A program made the position numbers and the translations under genes. This document shows, one piece after another, positions 33,122-40,930 of a stretch of DNA of 64,000 bases (the stretch's first letter is position 1; every line of letters begins with the position of its first letter). The notes below the pieces were generated by a model, which saw only the letters and a list, made by a program, of their open reading frames with translations, was not told the DNA's origin and did not search any database. This DNA is from Actinoplanes sp. SE50/110 (GTDB lineage Bacteria; Actinomycetota; Actinomycetes; Mycobacteriales; Micromonosporaceae), in assembly GCF_900119315.1 (NCBI RefSeq), contig NZ_LT827010.1:4869001-4933000 (forward strand). Reading direction: 5' to 3'.

Positions 33122-33197
33122 TGGCGGCCGGCCGGATTCGAACCGGCGTCCTTCGCCTGTGCAGGGCGATGCGACGACCTCTGCGCTACGGCACGCC
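33122..33197 (-). tRNA. tRNA-Cys(GCA)-like, eight-pair acceptor stem with a bulge
   Basis: The cloverleaf can be drawn by eye. Acceptor strands are GGCG-U-GCCG and CGGCCGCC: eight pairs with one bulged U. U8-A9, a 3-bp D stem (GCG/CGC), a 5-bp anticodon stem (TCGCC/GGCGA) with loop CTGCACA (anticodon GCA at 33162-33160) and the T arm GCCGG-TTCGAAT-CCGGC follow. Position 37 is C, unusual for tRNA. N74 is A and no CCA is encoded. It shares its variable loop and T arm with two neighbouring tRNA genes. Confidence 0.75.
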
Positions 33198-33225
33198 AAG
33201 GGGGGAGTGTAGCGATCGAGGGCGG

Positions 33226-33301
33226 CGGAGCCGAGCCGGATTCGAACCGGCGTCCCCACCGATGCGAACGGTGTGCGTCGACCAGCTGCGCTACCGGCCC
33301 C
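33226..33301 (-). tRNA. tRNA-Ala(CGC)-like, eight-pair acceptor stem
   Basis: Acceptor strands GGGGCCGG and TCGGCTCC give eight pairs with a G-U at the third pair (the alanine identity feature) and a G-U at the base. The D stem is GCG/CGC and the anticodon stem CACCG/CGGTG, with loop TTCGCAT (anticodon CGC), the same loop as ordinary bacterial tRNA-Ala(CGC). The T arm GCCGG-TTCGAAT-CCGGC is identical to its neighbours. The base after the stem is G, not A. Confidence 0.8.
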
Positions 33302-33319
33302 GCCGCGCCCGCAGCCTAC

Positions 33320-33640
33320 CTACCTCGGGGCGACCTTGACGCCACGGGACCGGGCGGAGTCGTGCCACTCGATCCGGGTCAGCGTGGTGCTGCGCGGCAC
33401 GTCGAAGACGACCTTCGCACTGACCCGGTTGCCGGGGTTGATGTCGTTGAGGAACGTGTCCGCGTGGTCGTCGGCGTCCATTTCGGCGGCCCCGTCGTTC
33501 TGGAACTCGGTGCCGGCGGAATCCAGCGCCTTCTGGTTGCTGCCGGAGAACATCTGCGCCCGATCGCCGACATTGCGCACCGACAGGCTGACCACGCAGA
33601 ACCTGCCCCGGGCGGTCTTGTTCAGATACGCCCCGCCCAG
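33320..33640 (-). pseudogene. truncated DUF4352 protein, C-terminal two thirds
   Basis: The minus-strand frame ending at 33320 encodes FCVVSLSVRNVGDRAQMFSG, DTFLNDINPGNRVSAKVVFD and TRIEWHDSARSRGVKV, the classic end of a DUF4352 domain ('FLNDINPGN', 'VVFDVP', 'ELHDS..S.GV'). The expected N-terminal lipoprotein signal and first strands are missing: upstream the frame runs into the tRNA-Asp-like gene. It is flanked by tRNA genes on both sides, 18 bases from the tRNA-Ala-like gene. Confidence 0.75.
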
Positions 33641-33662
33641 AGGACGAGTACGCCGAGGGCGA

Positions 33663-33737
33663 TGGGACCGAGCCGGATTCGAACCGGCGTCCTCCGCCTT
33701 GACAGGGCGACGTGCCGACCTCTGCACTACCGATCCC
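33663..33737 (-). tRNA. tRNA-Asp(GTC)-like, eight-pair acceptor stem
   Basis: Acceptor strands GGGATCGG and TCGGTCCC give eight pairs (two G-U), followed by A. The D stem is a clean GTGC/GCAC, the anticodon stem TCGCC/GGCGG with loop CTGTCAA (anticodon GTC), and the T arm matches the other two genes exactly. Counting from U8-A9, an ordinary tRNA would have seven acceptor pairs. The extra pair could instead be viewed as a -1:73 pair as in tRNA-His. Confidence 0.82.
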
Positions 33738-33767
33738 ACCGCGCCGGGAGCGTATCAGCCCGACGGC

Positions 33768-34688
33768 CTACCGCCACCAGTCGGTTTCGCGGATCGGGTG
33801 CAGGGTGAGGCCCAGCGTCCCCGTGAACCAGCGAGCCAGCTGGGTCTCCATGACGAGGTGTTCGCTGGCCGCGTGGGACACCCCGATCAAGGTCATGCCG
33901 GTCGTGGCGGCGAAGTTCTGCACGTCGGCGAACTTGCGGCGGCCGTAGTCACCCTCGATGCGCACATGCAGCTCGCCGGTCAGGTAGGCCTGAGCACCGA
34001 GCCTCTCCGCCTCGGCCATCTGATCGACGTGGTCGCCGACGCCACCGACGACGGCGATGCGGGTGATGTCGTCGCGTGACCGGCCTTCCACTTCGACGAG
34101 GTCCAGGCCGAACAGTTCGCGGGCACGGCGCACGAGCAGGTCGGTCGTCGTGGGCGCGATGTCCGCGACATGCCCTGCGTAACCCTCGTCGTACGGCCAG
34201 AAATAGTCCACCGCGGTGCCGCCCAGGCCCTCCACGATCGCCGCGGCGGTACCGACCCGCACCGAGGTGTCCATCGGCGCGTGGCAGGAGTACATCGACA
34301 GTTGACGCTCGACGATGGCCAGCCGGTGCGCGTCGGCGATCGGCACGAAACCCTCCGCCCAGGTGTCGTGTTCGGGCGAGCCGTTCCGTATGTCGATGGG
34401 ATGGTGAGTGATCAACAAGTCACCGGTCCGCGCGACGGAGAGCCAGTCGTCCAGCACCTGCGCCGACGGCAGGCAGGCGCCGTGGACGGCACCCACCGAG
34501 GGATGCCCGCGGTGCATCAACCCGTTGAATCGTTGCGCGAAACGCGGCTCGACGAACGCCCGCCAGTCGACTCCGGCCTCGTCGTACACCCGCGGGACAT
34601 GCCGGCTCATCGCCGCGTCGGGGGCCGCCGTGTCAAGGTCGAAGAGCGCGTCGAGGGCGGCACACACGAGATCGAGCTTCGTCACCAT
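33768..34688 (-). CDS. Nif3-like dinuclear metal-centre protein
   Basis: A 306-residue protein starting at the ATG at 34688. Nif3/DUF34 features are DLLITHHPIDIRNGSP (metal-binding HH), QLSMYSCHAPMDTSV, ITRIAVVGGVGDHVDQMAEA and the C-terminal MTLIGVSHAASEHLVMETQL. Members bind two metals and often act as GTP cyclohydrolase I type 2-like hydrolases. The protein has an N-terminal extension of about 90 residues before the HH motif. It stands alone 30 bases upstream of the tRNA-Asp-like gene. Confidence 0.85.
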   Translation of the reverse strand: MVTKLDLVCAALDALFDLDTAAPDAAMSRHVPRVYDEAGVDWRAFVEPRFAQRFNGLMHRGHPSVGAVHGACLPSAQVLDDWLSVARTGDLLITHHPIDIRNGSPEHDTWAEGFVPIADAHRLAIVERQLSMYSCHAPMDTSVRVGTAAAIVEGLGGTAVDYFWPYDEGYAGHVADIAPTTTDLLVRRARELFGLDLVEVEGRSRDDITRIAVVGGVGDHVDQMAEAERLGAQAYLTGELHVRIEGDYGRRKFADVQNFAATTGMTLIGVSHAASEHLVMETQLARWFTGTLGLTLHPIRETDWWR

Positions 34689-34755
34689 CGACGCACTGTA
34701 GAGGTTGCCGTCCTGTTCGTCCCGGCAGATATCGCCCGAAGGGGCCGGCCGCCGA

Positions 34756-35346
34756 TCAGTCCCAGAAGCACTCCAGGTGGTCGGAGGTCTCGATGGCGTC
34801 CGCGTCGGCGCAGAACCTGGTCGCGTCGGCGCGCAGCGCGTCGTCGATCCGCGGCGCCCAGACGGTCTCCAGGGACACCCGGTAGTCGTCCCGGTCCGGG
34901 CTGACCGCGTAACCCTGCGCGTGGGTGCCCGGGTGGTCGCAGACGAACCGGAAGATGTCCCAGGCCGACGGGGCGGCGTTCTGCCGGTCGTCCGGGTCCA
35001 GCCACTTCCCGTCGAGGAGCGCGGCCAGCCCGGCGGCGTCCAGCGGCCCGAAGTACCCGGCGCCGCCGGTGAAGGTGGCGCCGTTGCCGAGCAGGTCGAC
35101 GAAGGGGAGCAGCCGGTCACGGCCGGCGGCGTCCGGGTTGAACGGGAACGGGTCGCGCGGGGCGGGCCGCGCGGCGTCGCAGAGGGCCGGCCGGACCGGA
35201 GCGCCGGTGCTGACGGCGACAGCGGCCACCGTGGCCGTGCCGGCCCCGGGGCCGGCACGGCGGGACGAAGCGGTGACGGCGACGGCGGCCAGTCCACAGG
35301 CGACCGCGACACCGGCGGAGACGGCAAGACTCATCGGGCGGCGCAC
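34756..35346 (-). CDS. secreted protein of unknown function
   Basis: A 196-residue exported protein. A GTG at 35346 gives MRRPMSLAVSAGVAVACGLA as signal; an ATG four codons in is an equally good start. The mature part is rich in Asp and aromatic residues (LLPFVDLLGNGATFTGGAGY, SAWDIFRFVCDHPGTHAQGY) and ends LECFWD. Three cysteines may form a disulfide. I recognise no family. The gap to the MazF-like gene (35347-35504) shows no antitoxin. Confidence 0.7.
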   Translation of the reverse strand: MRRPMSLAVSAGVAVACGLAAVAVTASSRRAGPGAGTATVAAVAVSTGAPVRPALCDAARPAPRDPFPFNPDAAGRDRLLPFVDLLGNGATFTGGAGYFGPLDAAGLAALLDGKWLDPDDRQNAAPSAWDIFRFVCDHPGTHAQGYAVSPDRDDYRVSLETVWAPRIDDALRADATRFCADADAIETSDHLECFWD

Positions 35347-35504
35347 CGGCCGAGTATGCCGCTCGATGATCGACTATCGCGACTCGGATCCCGGACCGGT
35401 TGCCGAGCGCCTGCGCGAACCCGGCGGCCGCCAGCGCCGGCGGTGCACAATGGCATCGCGGTTCGGGCGGGCGGCGCTGAGCGGGACCGCACCCGGGAGG
35501 ACAT

Positions 35505-35924
35505 GTGGAGCGCGGCGAGGTCTGGTGGGCTGAGATCGACGGGAAACAGCCCGTCGTGCTGCTTTCGGGCGGCCCCGGGCCGGCGTTCGCGGCGGTGCAG
35601 GTCGTCGAACCGGCCACGCCGGCGCAGAAGATCGGGTTCGTCCTGTTGTCCGGCGCGCAAGCGGTCGACGCCGACGAGCGGTGCCGGATCCTCGCGGCTG
35701 CCGGACCGGATACGCGGGCCGGCGGCATCGAGGTCTTCCTCGGAGCCGAGGAGGGCCTGCCACGCAGCGGTGTGGTCCGGCTGGCCCTGCCCCGGGAGGG
35801 GAAGGTCTTCTGCACCTGGGAGGCGACCGTCAGCGTCGACTCGCTGGTGGAGAGGATCGGCACGCTGTCCCCGGCCAAGCTGCGGGAACTGGACACCGCC
35901 CTGGCGCTCGCCGGCCACCGGTGA
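35505..35924 (+). CDS. MazF/PemK-family protein without a visible antitoxin
   Basis: A 139-residue protein from a GTG at 35505. It opens MERGEVWWAEIDGKQPVVLL, the hallmark first strands of PemK/MazF, and ends VERIGTLSPAKLRELDTALA, as in chromosomal actinobacterial members. Between them lies IEVFLGAEEGLPRSGVVRLA. MazF toxins cut mRNA. No small antitoxin frame precedes it and none clearly follows, so it may be a tamed solitary copy or use a distant partner. Confidence 0.85.
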   Translation: MERGEVWWAEIDGKQPVVLLSGGPGPAFAAVQVVEPATPAQKIGFVLLSGAQAVDADERCRILAAAGPDTRAGGIEVFLGAEEGLPRSGVVRLALPREGKVFCTWEATVSVDSLVERIGTLSPAKLRELDTALALAGHR

Positions 35925-35941
35925 CGGGCCACCGGTGACGA

Positions 35942-35992
35942 AGGGATCCGCTAAGCGGAAACAACTCGCGAAGCGGAAACAGCTCGTGGAAT
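35942..35992 (+). repeat. short imperfect direct repeat
   Basis: Two copies of an AAGCGGAAACA(A/G)CTCG unit lie side by side (CTAAGCGGAAACAACTCG, then CGAAGCGGAAACAGCTCG). They sit in the 172-bp gap between the MazF-like and glycosyltransferase genes. That gap also has an AT-richer stretch (TTTAACGTATATCGCATG, 36008-36025) that may hold the promoter for the latter. Confidence 0.4.
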
Positions 35993-36096
35993 ACCGCCAT
36001 CTCCCACTTTAACGTATATCGCATGGGTGGGCTTGCCGCAAGACCCCGTCACCGGCGCACACTGGCTGCCGCAATCGTTGAATGGGGGCCGGGAAG

Positions 36097-37308
36097 ATGC
36101 GTGTGGTGTTGAGCACCTGGGGTTCGCGGGGCGATGTCGAACCACTGGCCGCGCTGGCGTTCCAGTTGCGGGCACAGGGGGCCGAGGTGCAGGTCTGCGC
36201 GCCGCCGGATGAGGAGTTCACGACGCTGCTGAACGGGGTGGGCGCCGAGCACGTGCCGCTGGGGCCGGCGGTGGGTTCGGTGGTGGCCGGCAGCCGGCCG
36301 CCGTCGGCGCAGGACGCGTTCCGGCTGGCGGCGGATCTGGTCGCGGCCCGGTTCGAGACGCTGGGCCGGGTGGCGAAGGGGGCCGAGGCGCTGCTGGCGA
36401 CCGGGTTGATGCCGTCCGGTGTCCGCTCGGTCGCCGACCACCTGGGCGTCCGGTATGCGATGGCCTGCTTCCACGTGTACGGGCTGCCGTCGCGGCACCG
36501 CCGGCCGGGCACCCGGCCCGGGGTGCAGTCGGCGGCGCAGGAGACCGATCCGCGGGTGCTGTGGAAGGAGGACGCGGACCGGATCAACGCCCTGTACGCG
36601 GAGCCGGAGAACCGGCACCGGGCGGCGCTCGGGATGCCGCCGGTCGAGGACATCCGGTCGTACGTCTTCACCGACCGGCCGTTGCTGGCCGCCGACCCGG
36701 TGCTGTGCCCGTGGGCGGACACCACCGACCTGGACGTGGTGCAGACCGGCGCGTGGATCCGGCCGGACGACCGTCCGCTGCCGGCCGAGCTGACCGCGTT
36801 CCTGGATGCCGGCGAGCCGCCGGTGTACGTGGGTTTCGGCAGCATCGCCTCGTACCTGCCGGCCGACATCGGCCGGGTCGCCGTCGAGGCGATCCGCGCG
36901 CGGGGCCGCCGGGTGCTGATCAACCGGGGCTGGGCCGGCCTGTCCGCGCTCGACGACGGCGCCGACTGCCTGGTGGTGGGCGAGGTGAACCAGCAGGCGC
37001 TGTTCCCCCGGGTGGCCGCGATCGTGCACCACGGCGGGGCCGGGACGACGACCGCGGCGAGCCGGTCGGGGACGCCGCAGGTGGTGGTGCCGCAGATCGC
37101 CGACCAGACGATGTCGGCGGAGCGGATCGCCGAGCTCGGCATCGGGGTGGCACACGAGGGCCGCTCCCCCACGGTCGGGTCGCTGTCCGCGGCGCTGGCC
37201 ACGGCACTGGGTGCGGATGTCCGGGCACGGGCCGCCGAGGTGGGCGGCACGATCCGCACCGACGGCGCGGCGGTCGCCGCGGGGATGCTGCTGAGCGGCG
37301 AGTTCTGA
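36097..37308 (+). CDS. GT1-family glycosyltransferase (UGT-like)
   Basis: A 403-residue soluble glycosyltransferase of the GT-B fold. The N-terminus is MRVVLSTWGSRGDVEPLAAL, typical of natural-product and sterol glycosyltransferases. The donor-binding C-terminal motif is VHHGGAGTTTAASRSGTPQV followed by VVPQIADQTMSAERI. The ATG at 36097 is preferred over one at 36082 because it matches the family start. The acceptor is unknown. It is followed 65 bp later by a GH13 gene. Confidence 0.9.
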   Translation: MRVVLSTWGSRGDVEPLAALAFQLRAQGAEVQVCAPPDEEFTTLLNGVGAEHVPLGPAVGSVVAGSRPPSAQDAFRLAADLVAARFETLGRVAKGAEALLATGLMPSGVRSVADHLGVRYAMACFHVYGLPSRHRRPGTRPGVQSAAQETDPRVLWKEDADRINALYAEPENRHRAALGMPPVEDIRSYVFTDRPLLAADPVLCPWADTTDLDVVQTGAWIRPDDRPLPAELTAFLDAGEPPVYVGFGSIASYLPADIGRVAVEAIRARGRRVLINRGWAGLSALDDGADCLVVGEVNQQALFPRVAAIVHHGGAGTTTAASRSGTPQVVVPQIADQTMSAERIAELGIGVAHEGRSPTVGSLSAALATALGADVRARAAEVGGTIRTDGAAVAAGMLLSGEF

Positions 37309-37373
37309 GATGTCGTCCGGTGGCCCGGCGGGTACGTTGTCCCTCGGGCCAACCGGATCGGAGACGCTTCACG

Positions 37374-38660
37374 ATGAACGACTGGGTCGAGCACGTGATC
37401 TGGTGGCACGCGCATCCCCTCACGTTCCTGGGGGCTGAGCGGGCGGCGCTGCCACCGGATGCCGCGCCGGTGCCGCGGCTGCGGCGTTTCGCGCCGTGGC
37501 TGGACTATCTGGTGGAGCTGGGCTGCAACGGTCTGGCGTTGGGGCCGGTCTTCGCGGCGGAGACGCACGGCTACGACACGGTCGACCACTACCGGGTCGA
37601 TCCGCGGTTGGGCACCACGGACGATCTGCGGTGGCTGCTCGACGAGTGTCGTCGGCGCGGGATCCGGGTGCTGTTCGACGGCGTGTTCAATCACGTGGGG
37701 CGCGGTTTCGGCCCGTTCCGGGACGTGCTCGACCGGGGGCGCGATTCGGCGTACGCCAACTGGTTTCGTCTTTCCTACAACGACGACGGCGGGTTCGACC
37801 ATGCCGATTTCGAGGGTCACCACCATCTGGTCGCCCTCAATCACGATGAGCCGGCCGTCGTCGACTACGTCGCCGGGGTGATGCGGCACTGGCGGGAGTT
37901 CGGCGCGGACGGCTGGCGTCTCGACGCGGCCTATGCGGTGCCGCTGCCGTTCTGGCGGGCGACCGCCGGGAGCATCGACGGCGGCTGGTTCGTGGGTGAG
38001 GTGATCCACGGCGACTATCCGGCTTTCGTGCGTGACGGCGGCCTCGATTCCGTGACGCAGTACGAGCTGTGGAAGGCGATCCGGTCCAGTCTGAACGACC
38101 TGAACTTCTTCGAGTTGGCCTGGGCGTTGGAGCGGCACGACGCGTTCGGCGCCGATTTCCCCCCGCTGACCTTCGTCGGCAATCACGACGTCACCCGGAT
38201 CGCCAGCGCCCTGACCGAGCCGCGCCATCTCGGCCTGGCCCTGGCCGTCCTGTTCACCGTCGGCGGCGTGCCCAGCGTCTACGCCGGCGACGAGCAGGCC
38301 TTCACCGGCGTCAAACGCGACATCGAGTTCGGCGACGACGAGATCCGCCCGGCCTTCCCCGCGACCCCGGCGGATCTGGCCCCGTTCGGCGAGCCCACCT
38401 TCCACCTGCACCAGCAGCTGATCAGCCTGCGCCGCCGATTCCCGTGGCTGCACCGCGCCACCACGAAACCTTTGCACCTCACCAACAAACAACTGGCGTA
38501 CGAGGTGTCCGCCGGCCCCGACCGCCTCATCGTGCTGCTGAACGCCGCCGACCACGGCCACGACTTCCCCTTGGACCTCGGCCCCGCCCGCGTCGTCGAG
38601 TCCTCCGGCGGCACCGGCACCCTCGTCCCCGGCCCCGGCTGGTCGATCCTGCGGGGCTGA
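37374..38660 (+). CDS. alpha-amylase family (GH13) enzyme
   Basis: A 428-residue intracellular GH13 enzyme with no signal peptide. All catalytic acids are visible: nucleophile Asp184 (GWRLDAAYA), acid/base Glu209 (WFVGEVIHG) and Asp272 (FVGNHDVTR). The beta-3 motif VLFDGVFNHVG is also present. The C-terminal beta domain is short (about 345-428). Start at the ATG at 37374, with GGAG ten bases upstream. The exact substrate (maltodextrin, trehalose or glucosylated acceptor) is not determined. Confidence 0.92.
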   Translation: MNDWVEHVIWWHAHPLTFLGAERAALPPDAAPVPRLRRFAPWLDYLVELGCNGLALGPVFAAETHGYDTVDHYRVDPRLGTTDDLRWLLDECRRRGIRVLFDGVFNHVGRGFGPFRDVLDRGRDSAYANWFRLSYNDDGGFDHADFEGHHHLVALNHDEPAVVDYVAGVMRHWREFGADGWRLDAAYAVPLPFWRATAGSIDGGWFVGEVIHGDYPAFVRDGGLDSVTQYELWKAIRSSLNDLNFFELAWALERHDAFGADFPPLTFVGNHDVTRIASALTEPRHLGLALAVLFTVGGVPSVYAGDEQAFTGVKRDIEFGDDEIRPAFPATPADLAPFGEPTFHLHQQLISLRRRFPWLHRATTKPLHLTNKQLAYEVSAGPDRLIVLLNAADHGHDFPLDLGPARVVESSGGTGTLVPGPGWSILRG

Positions 38661-38682
38661 CGCCGGCCACCCGCCGTGGCGC

Positions 38683-39129
38683 TCAGACCAGGGCGGTGAC
38701 CAGCACCGTGAAGGCGGCGAGGATGACGGCGAGCCGGCCGTAGTGGTAGCGCAGCCACCGGTTCAGCTGCTGCTTCCAGTCGGCCGGCCGGGTCTCCGGC
38801 GTCCAGGTCCGGTTGCGGTTGTTGATCGGGACCAGGAGCAGCACCGACATGAGCACGCTGACGATCAGCAGCCCGGCGGCGGTGACGACGAGCCCGTCAC
38901 CGTCGTGCCGCCGGCCGGCCACCGCCCAGATCGCGATCAGCACGACCGAGCCGATGTACCAGAACGGCATCAGCCGACCGAGCATCCGGCCGCCGTGTGC
39001 GTGGCCGAGCTGGCCGCTGTCCTCGGGGAGGGCGTCCAGGATCGGGTTCATGACGAAGGCGACGGAGAACTCGACCCCCACCATCAGGCCGACGACCACG
39101 GTGGTGATGACTTCCAGAGCGTTGAGCAT
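38683..39129 (-). CDS. DUF1772 membrane protein
   Basis: A 148-residue protein with four membrane helices (about 5-28, 52-72, 80-102, 125-147). The DUF1772 pattern is seen in LMVGVEFSVAFVMNPILDAL, GRLMPFWYIGSVVLIAIWAV and LLVPINNRNRTW. Relatives include anthrone-oxygenase-like proteins. It diverges from a TetR gene with two palindromic sites between them, so it is probably the TetR target. Confidence 0.9.
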   Translation of the reverse strand: MLNALEVITTVVVGLMVGVEFSVAFVMNPILDALPEDSGQLGHAHGGRMLGRLMPFWYIGSVVLIAIWAVAGRRHDGDGLVVTAAGLLIVSVLMSVLLLVPINNRNRTWTPETRPADWKQQLNRWLRYHYGRLAVILAAFTVLVTALV

Positions 39130-39148
39130 GGCGAACCTCTCCAGGTAT

Positions 39149-39161
39149 CTAGCGGCGCTAG
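39149..39161. promoter_or_regulatory. palindromic operator 1 (TetR site)
   Basis: CTAGCGGCGCTAG, a 5-bp inverted repeat around a 3-base centre, 20 bases upstream of the DUF1772 start. It shares the form CTAGC-N3-GCTAG with operator 2. Confidence 0.75.
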
Positions 39162-39199
39162 CTTTCGGATCGAGGCTAGCATTGTCATCGATCCCATGT

Positions 39200-39212
39200 C
39201 TAGCAGTGCTAG
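39200..39212. promoter_or_regulatory. palindromic operator 2 (TetR site)
   Basis: CTAGCAGTGCTAG, ten bases upstream of the TetR GTG start, the same half-sites as operator 1. The centres are 51 bp apart. One site near each divergent gene fits autoregulation plus target repression. Confidence 0.75.
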
Positions 39213-39221
39213 GATCGGCCC

Positions 39222-39800
39222 GTGTCGGTAACAGAACGCAAGCAGCGGGAACGGGCCGTCCGCGAGCGCCTCATCGTGGCGACCGCCCGGGAGCTCGCCG
39301 AGCAGATGGGCTGGGAGGCGGTCACCACCCGCCGGCTCGCCGAGCGCATCGAGTACAGCCAGCCCGTCCTCTACAGCCACTTCCGCGGCAAACGGGAGAT
39401 CATCGGCGCGGTCGCCCTGCAGGGCGCCACCGAGATGGCCGCCCATGTCCGGGCCGCGACGGACGCGACGGACGACCCGCGAGCCCGGGTCACCGCCCTG
39501 GCCCGCGCCTACCTCGACTTCGCCGCGCGCCATCCGGCGGTCTACGACGCGCTGTTCCTCCTGGACGGCGGCCTGGCGTATGGGCGCCAGGACACCCCGG
39601 CGCCGCTCAGGGACGCCTTCGCCGCGCTGCGGGAAACCCTGGGTGAGGTCGCCGGGGACGGGGTCGACAAGGGCCTGTTCACCGAGGTCTTCTGGTCGTC
39701 GCTGCACGGCCTGGCCACCCTGACCCGCACCGGCCGGTTGTTGCCCGCGTTCGCCGAGGCGAGAGTGGAACTGCTGGTCGACCGGCTCGCCGTGCTCTGA
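39222..39800 (+). CDS. TetR family transcriptional regulator
   Basis: A 192-residue repressor starting at GTG. The N-terminal HTH covers about 15-60 (LIVATARELAEQMGWEAVTT, then RRLAERIEYSQPVLYSHFRG). The C-terminal ligand domain resembles the WHG-type group: the segment FWSSLHGLATLTRTGRL is typical. It probably controls itself and the divergent DUF1772 gene through the CTAGC-N3-GCTAG sites. Confidence 0.93.
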   Translation: MSVTERKQRERAVRERLIVATARELAEQMGWEAVTTRRLAERIEYSQPVLYSHFRGKREIIGAVALQGATEMAAHVRAATDATDDPRARVTALARAYLDFAARHPAVYDALFLLDGGLAYGRQDTPAPLRDAFAALRETLGEVAGDGVDKGLFTEVFWSSLHGLATLTRTGRLLPAFAEARVELLVDRLAVL

Positions 39801-39869
39801 CCCCGGCGATCACCGCCACGCCGTGCCTGCCGGACGCTGTCGCGGCGCGGGGGGGGCTATAACAAGATC

Positions 39870-40880
39870 ATGGGTACCGATGAGGAAGTGATCGTCGAGG
39901 TCCGGGAAGGCCTCGGGCACCTGGTCCTGAATCGGCCGCGGGCGATCAACGCGCTCACCGCCGGCATGGTGGCGATCATGCGCCGGGCTCTGGCCGGGTG
40001 GGCGGCGTCGGACACCGTGCGGGCCGTGCTGATCACGGGAGCGGGTGAGCGCGGGCTCTGCGCCGGCGGTGACATCCGGGCGATCCACGCGGACGCGGTG
40101 TCCGGGGGCAGCGGGTCGATCCGGTTCTGGGCTGACGAGTACGAGTTGAACGCGACGATCGCGGAGTATCCGAAGCCGGTCGTGGCGCTGATGGACGGTC
40201 TCGTGATGGGTGGCGGGATCGGTGTCTCGGCGCACGCGTCGGTGCGGGTGGTGACGGAGCGGTCCCGGCTGGCGATGCCCGAGGTGGGCATCGGCATGCA
40301 CCCGGACGTCGGCGGCTCCTGGCTGCTCTCCCGGGCGCCCGGCGAGCTGGGCACGCATCTGGCGCTGACCGGCTCCGCGGTGGGGGCGGCGGACGGGATC
40401 GCGGCCGGGCTCGCCGACTTCTTCGTCCCGTCCGAGCGCCTGCCCGCGCTGGTCGCGGCGCTGGAACAGGGGCAGGGGGTGCGGGCCTTCACGGCCGAGC
40501 CGCCGCCGGGTGAGTTCGCCACGGCCCGGGAGTGGATCGACGTCTGCTACCGGGGGGACTCGGTGATCGAGATCGTGGACCGGCTGGCCCGGCACCCGGC
40601 CCCGGGCGCGCAGGCGGCCGCCAAGGAGATCGGCACCCGCTCCCCCACCGCCCTGACGATCACCCTGCGTTCGCTGCGGACGGCAGCGCGCCTGCCCGAT
40701 CTGCGCGCCGCGCTGGGGCAGGAGCTGCGGCTGTCGGCGGCCATGCTGCGGCTGCCGGACCTGGCGGAGGGGATCCGGGCGCAGATCATCGACAAGGACC
40801 GCAATCCGCGCTGGCGGCCGTCGTCCCTCGCCGAGGTGCGGCCGGAGACCGTCGACGAGGTGTTCGAAGCAACCCGTTAG
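39870..40880 (+). CDS. 3-hydroxyisobutyryl-CoA hydrolase-like enzyme (crotonase superfamily)
   Basis: A 336-residue protein, longer than simple enoyl-CoA hydratases and matching HIBCH (about 340-385). Features are LVLNRPRAINALTAGMVAIM, the oxyanion segment GAGERGLCAGGDIRAIH, LVMGGGIGVSAHASVRVVTE and the HIBCH-type C-terminus RAQIIDKDRNPRWRP. The catalytic acid lies in the MPEVGIGMHPDVGGSW segment. It acts in valine breakdown, releasing 3-hydroxyisobutyrate from its CoA ester. Confidence 0.9.
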   Translation: MGTDEEVIVEVREGLGHLVLNRPRAINALTAGMVAIMRRALAGWAASDTVRAVLITGAGERGLCAGGDIRAIHADAVSGGSGSIRFWADEYELNATIAEYPKPVVALMDGLVMGGGIGVSAHASVRVVTERSRLAMPEVGIGMHPDVGGSWLLSRAPGELGTHLALTGSAVGAADGIAAGLADFFVPSERLPALVAALEQGQGVRAFTAEPPPGEFATAREWIDVCYRGDSVIEIVDRLARHPAPGAQAAAKEIGTRSPTALTITLRSLRTAARLPDLRAALGQELRLSAAMLRLPDLAEGIRAQIIDKDRNPRWRPSSLAEVRPETVDEVFEATR

Positions 40881-40930
40881 CAACCGGAGGCGACCGCTTC
40901 CACACTCAGCCGCACCGACCGTTGTCTTCC

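Noticed and set aside
33122-33737. A CRISPR array suggested by three similar short segments
   Set aside because: The repeated segments are the shared T arms of tRNA-like cloverleaves at irregular spacing, with no spacer-repeat order.
29158-33737. A known anti-phage defence operon
   Set aside because: LRR, ankyrin and SDR proteins near tRNAs might suggest one, but none of the standard defence nucleases, TIR, STAND NTPase or helicase domains is present, so the label is not supported.
35505-36081. Type II toxin-antitoxin pair around the MazF-like gene
   Set aside because: No antitoxin-like frame is present on either side; only the toxin-like protein can be supported.
39149-39212. Inverted repeats as IS ends
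   Set aside because: They are 13-bp dyads placed near each divergent start with no transposase or target duplication; operators explain them better.
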